From contig CANRBC010000013.1 of assembly GCA_947628755.1 (NCBI GenBank), forward strand, positions 1 to 64,000: DNA of 64,000 nt, given 5' to 3'. The DNA is from an uncultured Clostridia bacterium. GTDB taxonomy: Bacteria > Bacillota > Clostridia > Lachnospirales > CAG-274. Position 1 is the first letter of the stretch. Each line of letters starts with the position of its first letter. The notes under the pieces are model-generated. The model had not been told where the DNA came from and made no database searches. It saw only the letters and a list, made by a program, of their open reading frames with translations. Below, one piece after another: positions 1 to 8,489 of the stretch. The translations under genes were made by a program, and so were the position numbers.

Positions 1-124
1 CTTACCTTTCGATAAGTTTGCCCATTATTTAGTTGGTTAAAAAGCCAATAAATAGTGGCATATCATTTTGCTGTATCCTTCGATACACCTATACTATATC
101 ACTTATTTTTTCCAATTTCAATAG

Positions 125-164
125 AAAAGCTGCACAAAAATAGGAAAAATTTTGTGCAGCTTTT
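125..164 (-). terminator. Intrinsic terminator after xylB
   Basis: A perfect 15-bp inverted repeat (125-139 with 150-164) lies just past the xylB stop. On the minus strand it is followed by TTTTCTATT, so it is placed and oriented as the terminator of the operon ending with xylB. The remaining bases 1-124 hold no gene that I can support. Confidence 0.85.
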
Positions 165-172
165 GGATAATT

Positions 173-1702
173 TTACAAATCAAGCCTCGAAAGAGCCTTA
201 AAATCCCCTTTCAGGGAGGTGTAGAGCTGTTGATACAGCTTATGTAATTCTGTGTATTTAATATTGTTGCTAATGTTGGGCAATGCAATATCCTTTTCGT
301 GTATAAGACTGTCGCAGGCAGCCTCTACGCTTTTGAATACGCCTGTGCCTACTCCTGCAAGTATTGCGGCGCCAAGAGCAGGACCTTCCTTCTGGTCGAT
401 AGTTTTTACGCTGCAGTTATACATATCAGCAAGTATCTGCCGCCATACGGGACTTGCGCCGCCGCCTCCGCATACCATCATTTCTTTTATGTCAGCGCCC
501 ATTTCCGTAAGTATATCCTTACAGTCCGTAAGAGAAAATGAAACGCCCTCCATAACGGCTCTTAAAACATCAGCTCTTGTATGTATTCCCGAAAGTCCGA
601 AAAATACGCCTCTGCAGTCAGCGTCAAGATGAGGCGTTCTCTCCCCCATAAGATAAGGAAGATATATTAGCCTGTTGCTGCCCAAAGGCACTTTGGCTAT
701 ATCCTCGTTTATAATGTCGTATACGTCGCGGTTAAGCTTTTCTGCCTTTTCAATATAGTCAAGGCAGAAATTGTCCTTGAACCACTTAAGCGAAAGACCT
801 GCCGCCTGTGTAACGCCCATAATATGCCAGCAGTCGGGAACGGCGCAGCAGAAGGTGTGTACGCGTCCCTTCTTATCTATGGAGAGATGAGAGGTATGGG
901 CGTATACCACCCCCGACGTACCTATTGTTGTAAACGCCTTTCCGTCCTTTACTATGCCTGTGCCTATGGCGGCGGCGGCATTGTCGCCTGCTCCCGCTAC
1001 AACGGCAGTATTTACGGATAATCCCGTAAGCTCAGAGATTTCCCTTGTAATATAGCCTGTGATTTCAGGTGATTCGTAGACCTTACCCAGATAGGACTTG
1101 TCTATGCCGAGCCTTTCAAGTACCTCGTCGGACCAGCATCTGTTGGGTATATCCAGAAGCTGCATACCGCTTGCGTCAGAAACATCTGTGGCATATTCTC
1201 CTGTAAGCTTGTAGCGTATGTAGTCCTTGGGCAAAAGTATATGCCTGCATCTTTTGTAATTTTCAGGCTCGTTGTTGCGCACCCACAGTATCTTAGAGGC
1301 GGTGAAGCCTGTAAGAGCAGGGTTGGCGGTTATTTCCATAAGCCTTTCCGCTCCTACAAGCTCTGTTATCTCCTCGCACTCCGCAGCCGTTCTCTGGTCG
1401 CACCATATTATGGAGGGACGTATTACCTCATTGCTTTCATCCAGCATTACAAGTCCGTGCATTTGTCCCGAAAGACCTATACCGCATATATCCGCGCTGT
1501 TTACTCCGCTTTTTTCAACAACGGCTTTTAAAGTATCGATAACCGCAAAATACCAGTCCTCGGGCTTTTGCTCTGCCCAGCCGTTATGAGGCTGATACAG
1601 AGGATATTCCCGTGAGGCGGAGGAAACTATATTACATTTTTCGTCAAAAAGCACTGTCTTTGTGGCAGAAGTGCCTATGTCTATTCCTATTAAATACTTC
1701 AT
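173..1702 (-). CDS. xylB: Xylulokinase
   Basis: FGGY-family sugar kinase of 509 residues, the usual length. It phosphorylates D-xylulose with ATP to give xylulose 5-phosphate for the pentose phosphate pathway in the cytoplasm. Visible are the N-terminal phosphate-binding GIDIGTSATK (6-15), the QMHG signature of xylulokinases (80-83) and the catalytic-base region GAGDN with Asp240, plus a second IGTSG motif. It starts 9 bp after the stop of the pectate lyase gene, with a purine-rich site inside that gap, so the two are probably co-transcribed. Xylose isomerase (xylA) is not here but about 59 kb away in the window. No XylR or cre operator was recognised. Confidence 0.95.
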   Translation of the reverse strand: MKYLIGIDIGTSATKTVLFDEKCNIVSSASREYPLYQPHNGWAEQKPEDWYFAVIDTLKAVVEKSGVNSADICGIGLSGQMHGLVMLDESNEVIRPSIIWCDQRTAAECEEITELVGAERLMEITANPALTGFTASKILWVRNNEPENYKRCRHILLPKDYIRYKLTGEYATDVSDASGMQLLDIPNRCWSDEVLERLGIDKSYLGKVYESPEITGYITREISELTGLSVNTAVVAGAGDNAAAAIGTGIVKDGKAFTTIGTSGVVYAHTSHLSIDKKGRVHTFCCAVPDCWHIMGVTQAAGLSLKWFKDNFCLDYIEKAEKLNRDVYDIINEDIAKVPLGSNRLIYLPYLMGERTPHLDADCRGVFFGLSGIHTRADVLRAVMEGVSFSLTDCKDILTEMGADIKEMMVCGGGGASPVWRQILADMYNCSVKTIDQKEGPALGAAILAGVGTGVFKSVEAACDSLIHEKDIALPNISNNIKYTELHKLYQQLYTSLKGDFKALSRLDL

Positions 1703-1711
1703 ACTCTCACC

Positions 1712-4102
1712 CTACCTTACAGAAACGTGTGAAAAATCGACTGTATTCAGATTGTCAAGGTCGTTGTCTACCTTGTTTCCGTCAACGGCAAGACCTATAT
1801 ATATCTTATTTGCCATAGGCACATTCATTTCGCCCAGTTTTGTCCAGTTCTTTCCGTCGGGAGAAATATAGGAAACAAAGCGGTTGTTTATTCTGGTGAG
1901 CTTGAAGTAATAGCCCAGAAATTCGCCGTAGTCCTTGAAGGCTATGTCGTTTTTAAGCTGAACGCCTGACTTTGCAGCGGCTTCGGGAGAATCCAGATTT
2001 TCGCTGAGAGGGTCGAATTCTCCGCCTGTGGCTTCTCTGCCGCACATATAGGCGCTAAAGGCGTTCCTGTAATATGTGGTGCTTTTTCCCGTTTCGGGGT
2101 TAGTTTCCTTCCATTCGTAGGGCTTTGTGTGAGAAAGTCCTGCCGCTACGGTCTTTGAATCGGGAGAAAGGCTTTCCCTTATCATAAGTCCCGCAAAGGC
2201 GTGATTGTCAACGGCTGTCATATCGTCTATCTTAGCGACTATCTCTCCGTTGCCCTCTATTGTCTTATATACAAAGTGCGCCGTGTCGCTGCTGCCGCTG
2301 AGCTTGCCTGCGCCCTTTACTCTCATGGTATCCTCGGACAATGAAGCAGTTCCCTTTATATTGGGAGAGCCTATATCCGTCGATTTCCATTCGCCAAGGT
2401 CTGTTTTCTCATTTATATGAAGAGCTATGGCTGTGGACTGTGTCTGTAAGCCCTTTGAATCCGTAGCCTTAACAGAAATATAATATGTGCCGTCTGCAAG
2501 GTCGTCTATTGTAAATACGGCAGTCCCCGACATTTCGGGAGTTATCTCCATAGTATCTATGATTTCATCGCCCTTGAAAAGCTCCAGTTTACATACAGTC
2601 GTACTGTATTCAGCAGCTATCTGCACATTTTCTCCCTTTTCAAATATAGCATTATTGGAGGGAGATGATATTCTGATTTGAGGATTGTCGGGAGCATAGT
2701 CCATATCCACAAGGGAATTAAAGTAATTTTCAATATTGGCATAGCCGTTTTCGGCTATAAGTACACTGTCCTTGCCGTTATTTGGGTCTAAGCCGTTATT
2801 TATTTCCCATTCGTCGGCTATACCGTCTTTATCCTTGTCAAAGTCGGCATCCCTGTGTATTTCCTCTGTATAGGGCAGTCCGCCGACCTCCTCGTGTACA
2901 TTGGCAAAGCGTCCTGTTCTGTTTTCCACCTCGTCTATTATCCTTGCGTCAAGAGCGTCTCTCTTGGGATAGGTTGCGCCTGCTTTGGCAAGAACCTCCG
3001 CATAAGCCTTCTGCGGCGTGTCCGTATGGAGATTTTCGGGCTTTGTGCCCTCCATTTCAAATTCCTTGTCTACAATAGTTGTAAAAGGCGCAGAATCTGA
3101 GGAAATATATATTCCCTTGCTGTTGTCATTGCTGACCTCGGCATTTCCCTCCATATAATTGCCGTTTACATAGAACCATCCCGGCTTGTTCTTTTCTCCG
3201 CAGTCAATAAGCCTGTTCCTTACGCTGTCTCTTGTGCCCGGACCGGGTACGACATAATTGAATACATAGTTGAGCTGCGCTCTGCCGCCGCCGTAGGCGC
3301 AGTTAAAGCCCCAGTCGTAAAGCACATTGTTTCTTACATCAAAGTTTGCAATATGGTCGTTGTCGTCAGCCTCAACAGTACCGCCGCCGAAACGCGGGTT
3401 TCTGGAGGTATGGTGAGCTATGAGATTGTGATGATATGTAGCATTTGTGCCGCCCCATATAGCGCCGTAGCCGTGTCTTCCCTTTGTATGACCGCTCATA
3501 GCAAGGCTTTCCGCTATTATGCACCATTGAGCTGTAAAATTCTCGGCTCTGTAAAGGGACATGGTTTCGTCTGTTGACCATGAAGTTGAAAGATGGTCTA
3601 CTATCATATCCTTCATGCTTCTGCCCCATATAGCGTCCATGGAATCGCCCTTATGTACATTGTCTGAGCCAGGTCTGAAGCGGAGATACCGCATTATTAT
3701 GTTTTCAGAGCGGCTTACATTGGTCTCAAAGCCGTGTATTGTAATGCCGTTGCCCGGAGCTGTCTGTCCTGCTATGGTCAGATTTTTCCTGTCTGTGATA
3801 AGGAGGGAATCCTTTAAATTTATAACGCCTGAAACATCGAATACTATTATTCTGTTGTCGCCGCTTACGGCATCTCTGAATGAGCCCTTTATAGGCTCTT
3901 CCGTGTCGGGGTCATAGTCGGCAAGAGTGTTTACTATATACACCTCTCCGCCGCGTCCGCCTGTGGTATATCTGCCGCCGCCCTCAGCTCCGGGGAAGGC
4001 AATAAGCCTTGTATCCTCTGCCATAACGTTTACCGAGCATAGGGCAATACTCAGCGCAAGAGCAGCAGCGGAAATGCTTTTGAATAAATTTTTTGACCTC
4101 AT
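1712..4102 (-). CDS. Secreted PL1-family pectate lyase with Ig-like and C-terminal beta-sandwich domains
   Basis: A 796-residue exported protein. An N-terminal signal peptide (basic RSKN, hydrophobic core, cleavage near VMA-ED at about residue 28) is followed by a right-handed beta-helix pectate lyase domain (about 30-400), recognised by FPGAEGGG, ITIAGQTAPG-type and VDHLSTSWSTDE segments. A calcium-type DxDxDG stretch (DKDKDGIADEWE, about 435-450), a bacterial Ig-like domain (about 490-580) and a C-terminal DUF1349-like beta-sandwich follow. The family cleaves polygalacturonate by beta-elimination outside the cell. No sortase or S-layer anchor is visible. It sits between a ketopantoate-reductase-family gene (14 bp) and xylB (9 bp), suggesting one plant cell-wall operon. 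Exact substrate is inferred. Confidence 0.9.
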   Translation of the reverse strand: MRSKNLFKSISAAALALSIALCSVNVMAEDTRLIAFPGAEGGGRYTTGGRGGEVYIVNTLADYDPDTEEPIKGSFRDAVSGDNRIIVFDVSGVINLKDSLLITDRKNLTIAGQTAPGNGITIHGFETNVSRSENIIMRYLRFRPGSDNVHKGDSMDAIWGRSMKDMIVDHLSTSWSTDETMSLYRAENFTAQWCIIAESLAMSGHTKGRHGYGAIWGGTNATYHHNLIAHHTSRNPRFGGGTVEADDNDHIANFDVRNNVLYDWGFNCAYGGGRAQLNYVFNYVVPGPGTRDSVRNRLIDCGEKNKPGWFYVNGNYMEGNAEVSNDNSKGIYISSDSAPFTTIVDKEFEMEGTKPENLHTDTPQKAYAEVLAKAGATYPKRDALDARIIDEVENRTGRFANVHEEVGGLPYTEEIHRDADFDKDKDGIADEWEINNGLDPNNGKDSVLIAENGYANIENYFNSLVDMDYAPDNPQIRISSPSNNAIFEKGENVQIAAEYSTTVCKLELFKGDEIIDTMEITPEMSGTAVFTIDDLADGTYYISVKATDSKGLQTQSTAIALHINEKTDLGEWKSTDIGSPNIKGTASLSEDTMRVKGAGKLSGSSDTAHFVYKTIEGNGEIVAKIDDMTAVDNHAFAGLMIRESLSPDSKTVAAGLSHTKPYEWKETNPETGKSTTYYRNAFSAYMCGREATGGEFDPLSENLDSPEAAAKSGVQLKNDIAFKDYGEFLGYYFKLTRINNRFVSYISPDGKNWTKLGEMNVPMANKIYIGLAVDGNKVDNDLDNLNTVDFSHVSVR

Positions 4103-4116
4103 AAAAATTCTCCTTT

Positions 4117-5028
4117 CTACTTATATATATTTCTGAATTTATTGCTTACGGTTTTATAACCCTTTAAGTCCAAGCCGTATTTTTCTCCTAAGCGTACTAC
4201 CTCGTATATAAGACCGTCTATTTCGGACTTGTTTCCCTTTTGTATATCCCTCTGCATAGATGTGGAGGCAGTAGGGGAAAGGGTATCCAGTATAGCAAGA
4301 TTTGTATTTACCATATCCTCGTCAAAGGGAAAGCCCATAGCCTTGGCAAGAGCCGTTATCTCCAGTATAAGCTGTGAAAATAGCCGTCTTTCATTGCCCT
4401 CCTGCTGAAATCTCTCCGCTTCTGCGTCATAGTACAGACCGCAGGCAGCCATAGGTGAAACATAGGAAAACTTCTTAAGGGCGTCTCTTTGTATATTGTG
4501 GGAAAGTATGGTGTTTATGCCGCTTTGGGCAAGGTCCTTTTGCACCGCTTCAAGTACGGGAGTATATTCCTCTTTGCTTCTTACGCCGAATACCACTCTG
4601 AATATATCTCCGTGCATTTTTATAACGCCATGCTCTTTTATATTTGCCGAAATATATATACAGCCGTCTGTCACAAGGTTATTGGGCAGCTCCTCCTGTA
4701 ATTTCATACCCGTGGTAAAAATATTGAGCAGGGGTATTATTATGGTATTGCTCTTTACAATATTTTTAATGAAATCTGTTACAGGCTCAAGAGAATAGCT
4801 TTTTACACATACAAATATTATGTCGGGATTGTCGCGGTATTCCTCGGTGGTACAGGCTTTAATAGGAATATCGGAGCTTTCGTTTTCTCCCTCTATAATA
4901 AGTCCTCTTTCTCTTATGCGCTTAAGATGTTCGCCTCTTGCTATAAGAGTAACGTCCTTGCCTGCTCTTGTCATATATGCCGCAAGAGGACCTCCCGTGC
5001 CGCCTCCGCCTATTATAAGATATTTCAT
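4117..5028 (-). CDS. Ketopantoate reductase (ApbA/PanE) family protein
   Basis: A 303-residue NADPH-dependent reductase. An N-terminal Rossmann glycine-rich loop (IIGGGGTGGPLAAY, residues 4-17) is followed by the FVCVKSY segment typical of PanE/ApbA proteins and a helical C-terminal catalytic domain. The family includes 2-dehydropantoate 2-reductase (coenzyme A synthesis), but many paralogs act on other 2-oxo acids. Being the first gene of an operon with pectate lyase and xylB makes a role in sugar-acid metabolism possible, although panE is also plausible. A strong AAGGAGAGG site precedes the ATG. No panB or panC is nearby. Confidence 0.8.
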   Translation of the reverse strand: MKYLIIGGGGTGGPLAAYMTRAGKDVTLIARGEHLKRIRERGLIIEGENESSDIPIKACTTEEYRDNPDIIFVCVKSYSLEPVTDFIKNIVKSNTIIIPLLNIFTTGMKLQEELPNNLVTDGCIYISANIKEHGVIKMHGDIFRVVFGVRSKEEYTPVLEAVQKDLAQSGINTILSHNIQRDALKKFSYVSPMAACGLYYDAEAERFQQEGNERRLFSQLILEITALAKAMGFPFDEDMVNTNLAILDTLSPTASTSMQRDIQKGNKSEIDGLIYEVVRLGEKYGLDLKGYKTVSNKFRNIYK

Positions 5029-5057
5029 GATACCTCTCCTTAATATTTATTGCTTCT

Positions 5058-5086
5058 ATTATAACACAAAACCTATATAAATAAAA
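5058..5086 (-). promoter_or_regulatory. Probable extended -10 promoter of the panE-like/pectate lyase/xylB operon
   Basis: On the minus strand TATAAT (5058-5063) is preceded by a TG dinucleotide one base upstream, an extended -10. The -35 region (5081-5086, TTTTAT) is weak. It lies about 30 bp ahead of the ribosome binding site of the ketopantoate-reductase-family gene. Confidence 0.5.
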
Positions 5087-5223
5087 CAGTAATCCCAGAC
5101 TGTTGAAAAAACAATATTTTGACAGTAAATACAAATTAAAATAAAGAACAGCTTGTAAAAAAGCGTCGCAGACTTTAATCCGCAAGGCGAGCTTTGCCCG
5201 CCTGAGGACAGGAACTTTTCTGT

Positions 5224-5335
5224 AATTTAGGCATTTATGCCTAAATTGCGGAAAACACGGCTGGTTCCTTCCTTAGCTAACTGAAAGAAATGCCAAAAAG
5301 CATTTCTTTCATGCGTGTCGATTTTATCGACACGC
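5224..5335. repeat. Three consecutive perfect hairpins in the 5029-5376 gene-free stretch
   Basis: Three palindromes stand side by side: 5224-5234 with 5237-5247 (11-bp arms, TT loop); 5283-5293 with 5300-5310 (11-bp arms, 6-nt loop); 5313-5322 with 5326-5335 (10-bp arms, TTT loop). The last, GCGTGTCGAT-TTT-ATCGACACGC, recurs nearly identically at 56483-56505. The rest of this 348-bp gap shows only the promoter region of the downstream minus-strand operon. It could be a small dispersed repeat or a multi-stem terminator for the DMT transporter gene. Confidence 0.7.
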
Positions 5336-5376
5336 TGCAGTAACCCTTTATTTTTGTATACCGTGTCCCTATGAGC

Positions 5377-6279
5377 TTATTGCCTGTTTCCATGGTCGCT
5401 CCTGCCGTTGCTCTCGGATATGAACAATCCTGCTACCGCAAGCAGAGTACCTAAAAGGGAAAGGGGCGTTACAGGCTCTCCCAGCACAACGGCGGATATT
5501 ATTATGGTAATAACAGGCTGCACATATATATACACGCTTGTGCGTATAGGACCTATTATGCCTACGGCCATATTCCATGTGACAAAGCACAATGCAGACG
5601 CGCCAAGTCCCAGATATATGATATTAATAAGACAGAGAGGCTCGGCAAGTCTGTAAAGACCCTCTCCGAAGTCGGAAAAAATAAGTGTGGGCAGCATAAA
5701 CAATATGCCGTAAATAAATATACGCCGTGTGGTAAGTATGGTATTATAACCGTAGGCGCTTATTTTCTTGGAAAGCACGGAATAGCAGCCCCATATAAAG
5801 GCGGCAAGCAGCGCCAGCAGATCTCCCAGAGGATTCAGCTTAAGCCTTGCGCCGTTAAGACTGATAAGTGAAATGCCTGTCATAGCAACGGCAAATCCCA
5901 GAAAAAAGCCAAACCAAGGTCTTTTTTCGTCCTTTAAAAATATGTGTGTGAGCAGTACCGTAAAAAACGGCGCAACGGAAACGAATACCGCCACATTTGA
6001 CGCCATTGTATATGTAAGAGCAATGTTTTCAAATAAATAGTAAAGACTTATTCCGCAAAGTCCCGCTGCCGCAAACATAAGCTCCTGCTTTGGCGTAGTA
6101 TCCTTAAGGCGTCTGGGACAGGCTATATACAAGGCGATAAGTCCCAGTATAAACCTTATGAAAAGAATTTCCACAGGCTTCATTTCCGTAAGAAGTACCT
6201 TTGTGGAAATAAATGTAGTTCCCCAGACCGTAATTGTAAACAGGGCAAGCAGATGTCCTTTTATGCTTTTGTTTTCCAT
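5377..6279 (-). CDS. EamA/DMT-family membrane transporter
   Basis: A 300-residue inner-membrane protein with ten hydrophobic segments arranged as two EamA repeats (about 8-135 and 150-290). The first repeat opens with LFTITVWGTTFISTKVLL and the second with LLALLAAFIWGCYSVLSKK, both typical of drug/metabolite exporters. Substrates in this family (amino acids, nucleotides, drugs) cannot be told from sequence. It is a single gene on the minus strand, divergent from the methyltransferase gene, with hairpins downstream that may end its transcript. Confidence 0.85.
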   Translation of the reverse strand: MENKSIKGHLLALFTITVWGTTFISTKVLLTEMKPVEILFIRFILGLIALYIACPRRLKDTTPKQELMFAAAGLCGISLYYLFENIALTYTMASNVAVFVSVAPFFTVLLTHIFLKDEKRPWFGFFLGFAVAMTGISLISLNGARLKLNPLGDLLALLAAFIWGCYSVLSKKISAYGYNTILTTRRIFIYGILFMLPTLIFSDFGEGLYRLAEPLCLINIIYLGLGASALCFVTWNMAVGIIGPIRTSVYIYVQPVITIIISAVVLGEPVTPLSLLGTLLAVAGLFISESNGRSDHGNRQ

Positions 6280-6345
6280 GGGTATTCCTCCCTATAATTG
6301 GATTATAGCAAAATTCCCCGTTTATTTCAACAGTAAGCATAGCCG

Positions 6346-6374
6346 TTGAAATAATCCTTGCGTTATGGTATACT
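6346..6374 (+). promoter_or_regulatory. Sigma-A type promoter of the methyltransferase gene
   Basis: TTGAAA (6346-6351) and TATACT (6369-6374) are separated by 17 bp, 47 bp ahead of the chosen ATG. Confidence 0.75.
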
Positions 6375-6421
6375 TGTACAAAGTGAAATATGAAAACCGA
6401 TATAAAAAGGAGAGCTGGAAA

Positions 6422-7180
6422 ATGAATATAGAATGGGATGCAGAAAATTATCAGAATAATTTTTCATTTGTACCTCAATACGGCGAAGCGGTAACGGAGC
6501 TTATAACAGCGCCAAAGGGCAGCAGGGTCGTCGACCTTGGCTGCGGCAACGGCACTCTGAGCCGTTTGCTTAAGGACAAGGGCTTCGATGTTGTCGGAAT
6601 AGACGCTTCCGAGGAAATGACAGAGCTTGCCCGTAAAAACAACAAGGATATAGAGTTCATAACGGCAGACGCTCTCAGCTTTGAGCTTAAGGAAAAGGCA
6701 GACGTTATATTTTCAAATGCGGTATTCCATTGGATAGATGGGGATAAGCAGGAAAGGCTCATTAAAAATATATATGCTCAGCTAAAGACAGGGGGAGAGC
6801 TGGTATGCGAATTCGGCGGGCACAACTGCGCCGAAGCGGTACACAGTACCCTTGAAAAGTTGTTTAACAAAAGAGGACTGACATATCCCCGTACATTTTA
6901 TTTCCCGTCCATAGGAGAATATACTCCTCTTCTGGAAAAAAACGGACTTAAAACGGAATATGCCATACTCTTTGACAGACCGACTCTCTGCAAGTCCGAG
7001 GACGGACTTACAGACTGGATAAAAATGTTTGTAAAAACGCCCTTTGAGGGCATGGATACCCTTACGGCAGAGGATATAATAGCCGAGGCAAACGATGTGC
7101 TGCGTCCCTTGCTTTGCAGGGAAAACAAATGGTATATCGACTATGTGCGCATACGCATAAGAGCAAGAAGGGTCATATAG
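6422..7180 (+). CDS. Class I SAM-dependent methyltransferase
   Basis: A 252-residue protein beginning MNIEWDAENYQ. This ATG was chosen because an AAGGAG site precedes it, and the upstream in-frame codons overlap the promoter. The SAM-binding motif I (VVDLGCGNGTLSRLL, about residues 38-52), an acidic motif II (VVGIDAS) and a motif IV with SNAVFHWI are clear. The layout resembles the Tam (trans-aconitate methyltransferase)/UbiE-like group; the SNAVFHW motif is typical of Tam-like enzymes, but the substrate is not determined. It has its own promoter and converges with the LysR gene. Confidence 0.85.
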   Translation: MNIEWDAENYQNNFSFVPQYGEAVTELITAPKGSRVVDLGCGNGTLSRLLKDKGFDVVGIDASEEMTELARKNNKDIEFITADALSFELKEKADVIFSNAVFHWIDGDKQERLIKNIYAQLKTGGELVCEFGGHNCAEAVHSTLEKLFNKRGLTYPRTFYFPSIGEYTPLLEKNGLKTEYAILFDRPTLCKSEDGLTDWIKMFVKTPFEGMDTLTAEDIIAEANDVLRPLLCRENKWYIDYVRIRIRARRVI

Positions 7181-7209
7181 TCTACGCCGGTACAGGACAG
7201 ACAGCGCGG

Positions 7210-8085
7210 TCAATTTACATTTTTGTATTTAATGTATTCCATAAACTTCTTAACGGCAACAGAGGCGGACTTTTTGTCCCTGAGTATAAGTCCTATCTGT
7301 CTGTAAGCAGGTATTTCCAGCTCCTTTGTTACGATATTGTAGGGTATTCTTCTGAGTATGAGCTGTGGCAGTATGCTTATTCCCAAGCCGCTTTCCACCA
7401 TAGACATTATGGCGTAGTCGTCTAGGGTGGTAAAGTGTATGTTAGGTGATATATTGTGCTTTTCAAATATCTGTGATATTTCCGCCTTGGCTGTTTTCTC
7501 AAGAAGCATAAAGGGATAGTCGCAAAGAGCCTTTATGGGAAAGCGCTCACAGTCGGCGAGAGGGTGGTTCGGCGGCAGTACCGCAAGGAGCTTGTCCTCC
7601 TCCAGAAATATCGTTTCCAAATCCCTTGAAGCAGGCAGTATTATAAATCCCAAGTCAACACGGCCTTCGGCTACCCATTCCTCTATCTCCTTATATTCCC
7701 CTACAAGAAGCTCATAATCTATATTGGGATAGTCCTTTTGAAATTCCTTTATTATATTGGGCAGCCAATGGGTCGCTACGCTTGAAAACGTACCTATTCT
7801 TATAAGTCCTGAGCCAAGTCCGTTTAACTCCTCTACCTGCGCTTGAAGTCTTTCGTAGTCTATACACACATTTTTGGCGTAGGGCAGAAGCCTTAAGCCG
7901 TCGGAGGTAAGGCGCACTCCTGAACGGCTTCTTTCCAGAAGCGAAACTCCCCATTCCTTTTCAAGGTCGTTTATCATTCTGCTTATGCCGGACTGAGAGT
8001 ATTTAAGTACCTGCGCTGCCTTTGTAAAGCTCTCGTATTCAACGGTTTTGACAAATGCCATAAATTTCTGTATATTGGTATCCAT
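7210..8085 (-). CDS. LysR-family transcriptional regulator
   Basis: A 291-residue regulator with an N-terminal winged helix-turn-helix (about 4-62; ESFTKAAQVLKYSQSGISRMINDLE) and a periplasmic-binding-protein-like effector domain (about 90-285; SSVATHWLPNIIKEF). It is transcribed divergently from the lysine-riboswitch operon, and its 3' end converges with the methyltransferase gene. LysR proteins usually act on the divergent neighbour or on a gene of a small-molecule pathway. The target and effector here are unknown, and lysine control of the neighbour is already explained by the riboswitch. Confidence 0.9.
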   Translation of the reverse strand: MDTNIQKFMAFVKTVEYESFTKAAQVLKYSQSGISRMINDLEKEWGVSLLERSRSGVRLTSDGLRLLPYAKNVCIDYERLQAQVEELNGLGSGLIRIGTFSSVATHWLPNIIKEFQKDYPNIDYELLVGEYKEIEEWVAEGRVDLGFIILPASRDLETIFLEEDKLLAVLPPNHPLADCERFPIKALCDYPFMLLEKTAKAEISQIFEKHNISPNIHFTTLDDYAIMSMVESGLGISILPQLILRRIPYNIVTKELEIPAYRQIGLILRDKKSASVAVKKFMEYIKYKNVN

Positions 8086-8215
8086 GTCAACACGCCTTTC
8101 AATTATATTTTGTAATTATTTCCACAATCAAAATCTGTTTTTGTAATACAATAATATATCATATATAAATATTTTGCAATAGAATAATTAAATTTTCAAT
8201 ATAAGGAGTTATCTG

Positions 8216-8244
8216 TTGACATAAGCATAAAATAATGTTATAGT
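8216..8244 (+). promoter_or_regulatory. Sigma-A promoter of the asd-dapA-dapB leader
   Basis: TTGACA (8216-8221), 17-bp spacer, TATAGT (8239-8244). The transcript would begin at about 8251, immediately before the lysine aptamer. Confidence 0.85.
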
Positions 8245-8256
8245 TAAAATAGTATA

Positions 8257-8427
8257 AGGATAGAGGTGCATTTACATCAGTAGATTAATTGATGCCGCAG
8301 AGGGCAGAGGATATTAATTGAAAGGGAAAAATGCCGAAGAATACCGTCTCTCTGACAGACTGTATTCTGGTTGCCGTGTCAATAATGCGGCGACTGTCAT
8401 TGCTTATGCAATGGAGAGCTATCTGTG
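8257..8427 (+). ncRNA. Lysine riboswitch (L box)
   Basis: The leader carries the L-box hallmarks in order: GATAGAGGTGC (8259-8269), AGTA, GGGAAA followed by GCCGAAGAA, TGGTTGCCGTG, a CGACTGTCATT...AATGG hairpin, and GAGAGCTATCT. GATAG (8259-8263) can pair with CTATC (8419-8423) as helix P1. L-box RNAs bind lysine and shut off lysine biosynthesis or uptake genes, which fits the asd-dapA-dapB genes below it. It fills most of the 404-bp gap between the LysR gene and asd. Confidence 0.93.
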
Positions 8428-8440
8428 CAGTTATTTTCAC

Positions 8441-8466
8441 AGATTGGCTTTTGTCAATCTTTTTTA
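8441..8466 (+). terminator. Riboswitch-controlled terminator
   Basis: A short stem AGATTG (8441-8446) / CAATCT (8455-8460) runs straight into a T tract before asd. An alternative stem CTGTG (8423-8427) / CACAG (8438-8442) overlaps both the aptamer P1 edge and this stem, so the two foldings compete. Expected behaviour is termination when lysine is bound. Confidence 0.7.
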
Positions 8467-8489
8467 TTTACGATTAGGAGTGTATTGAA

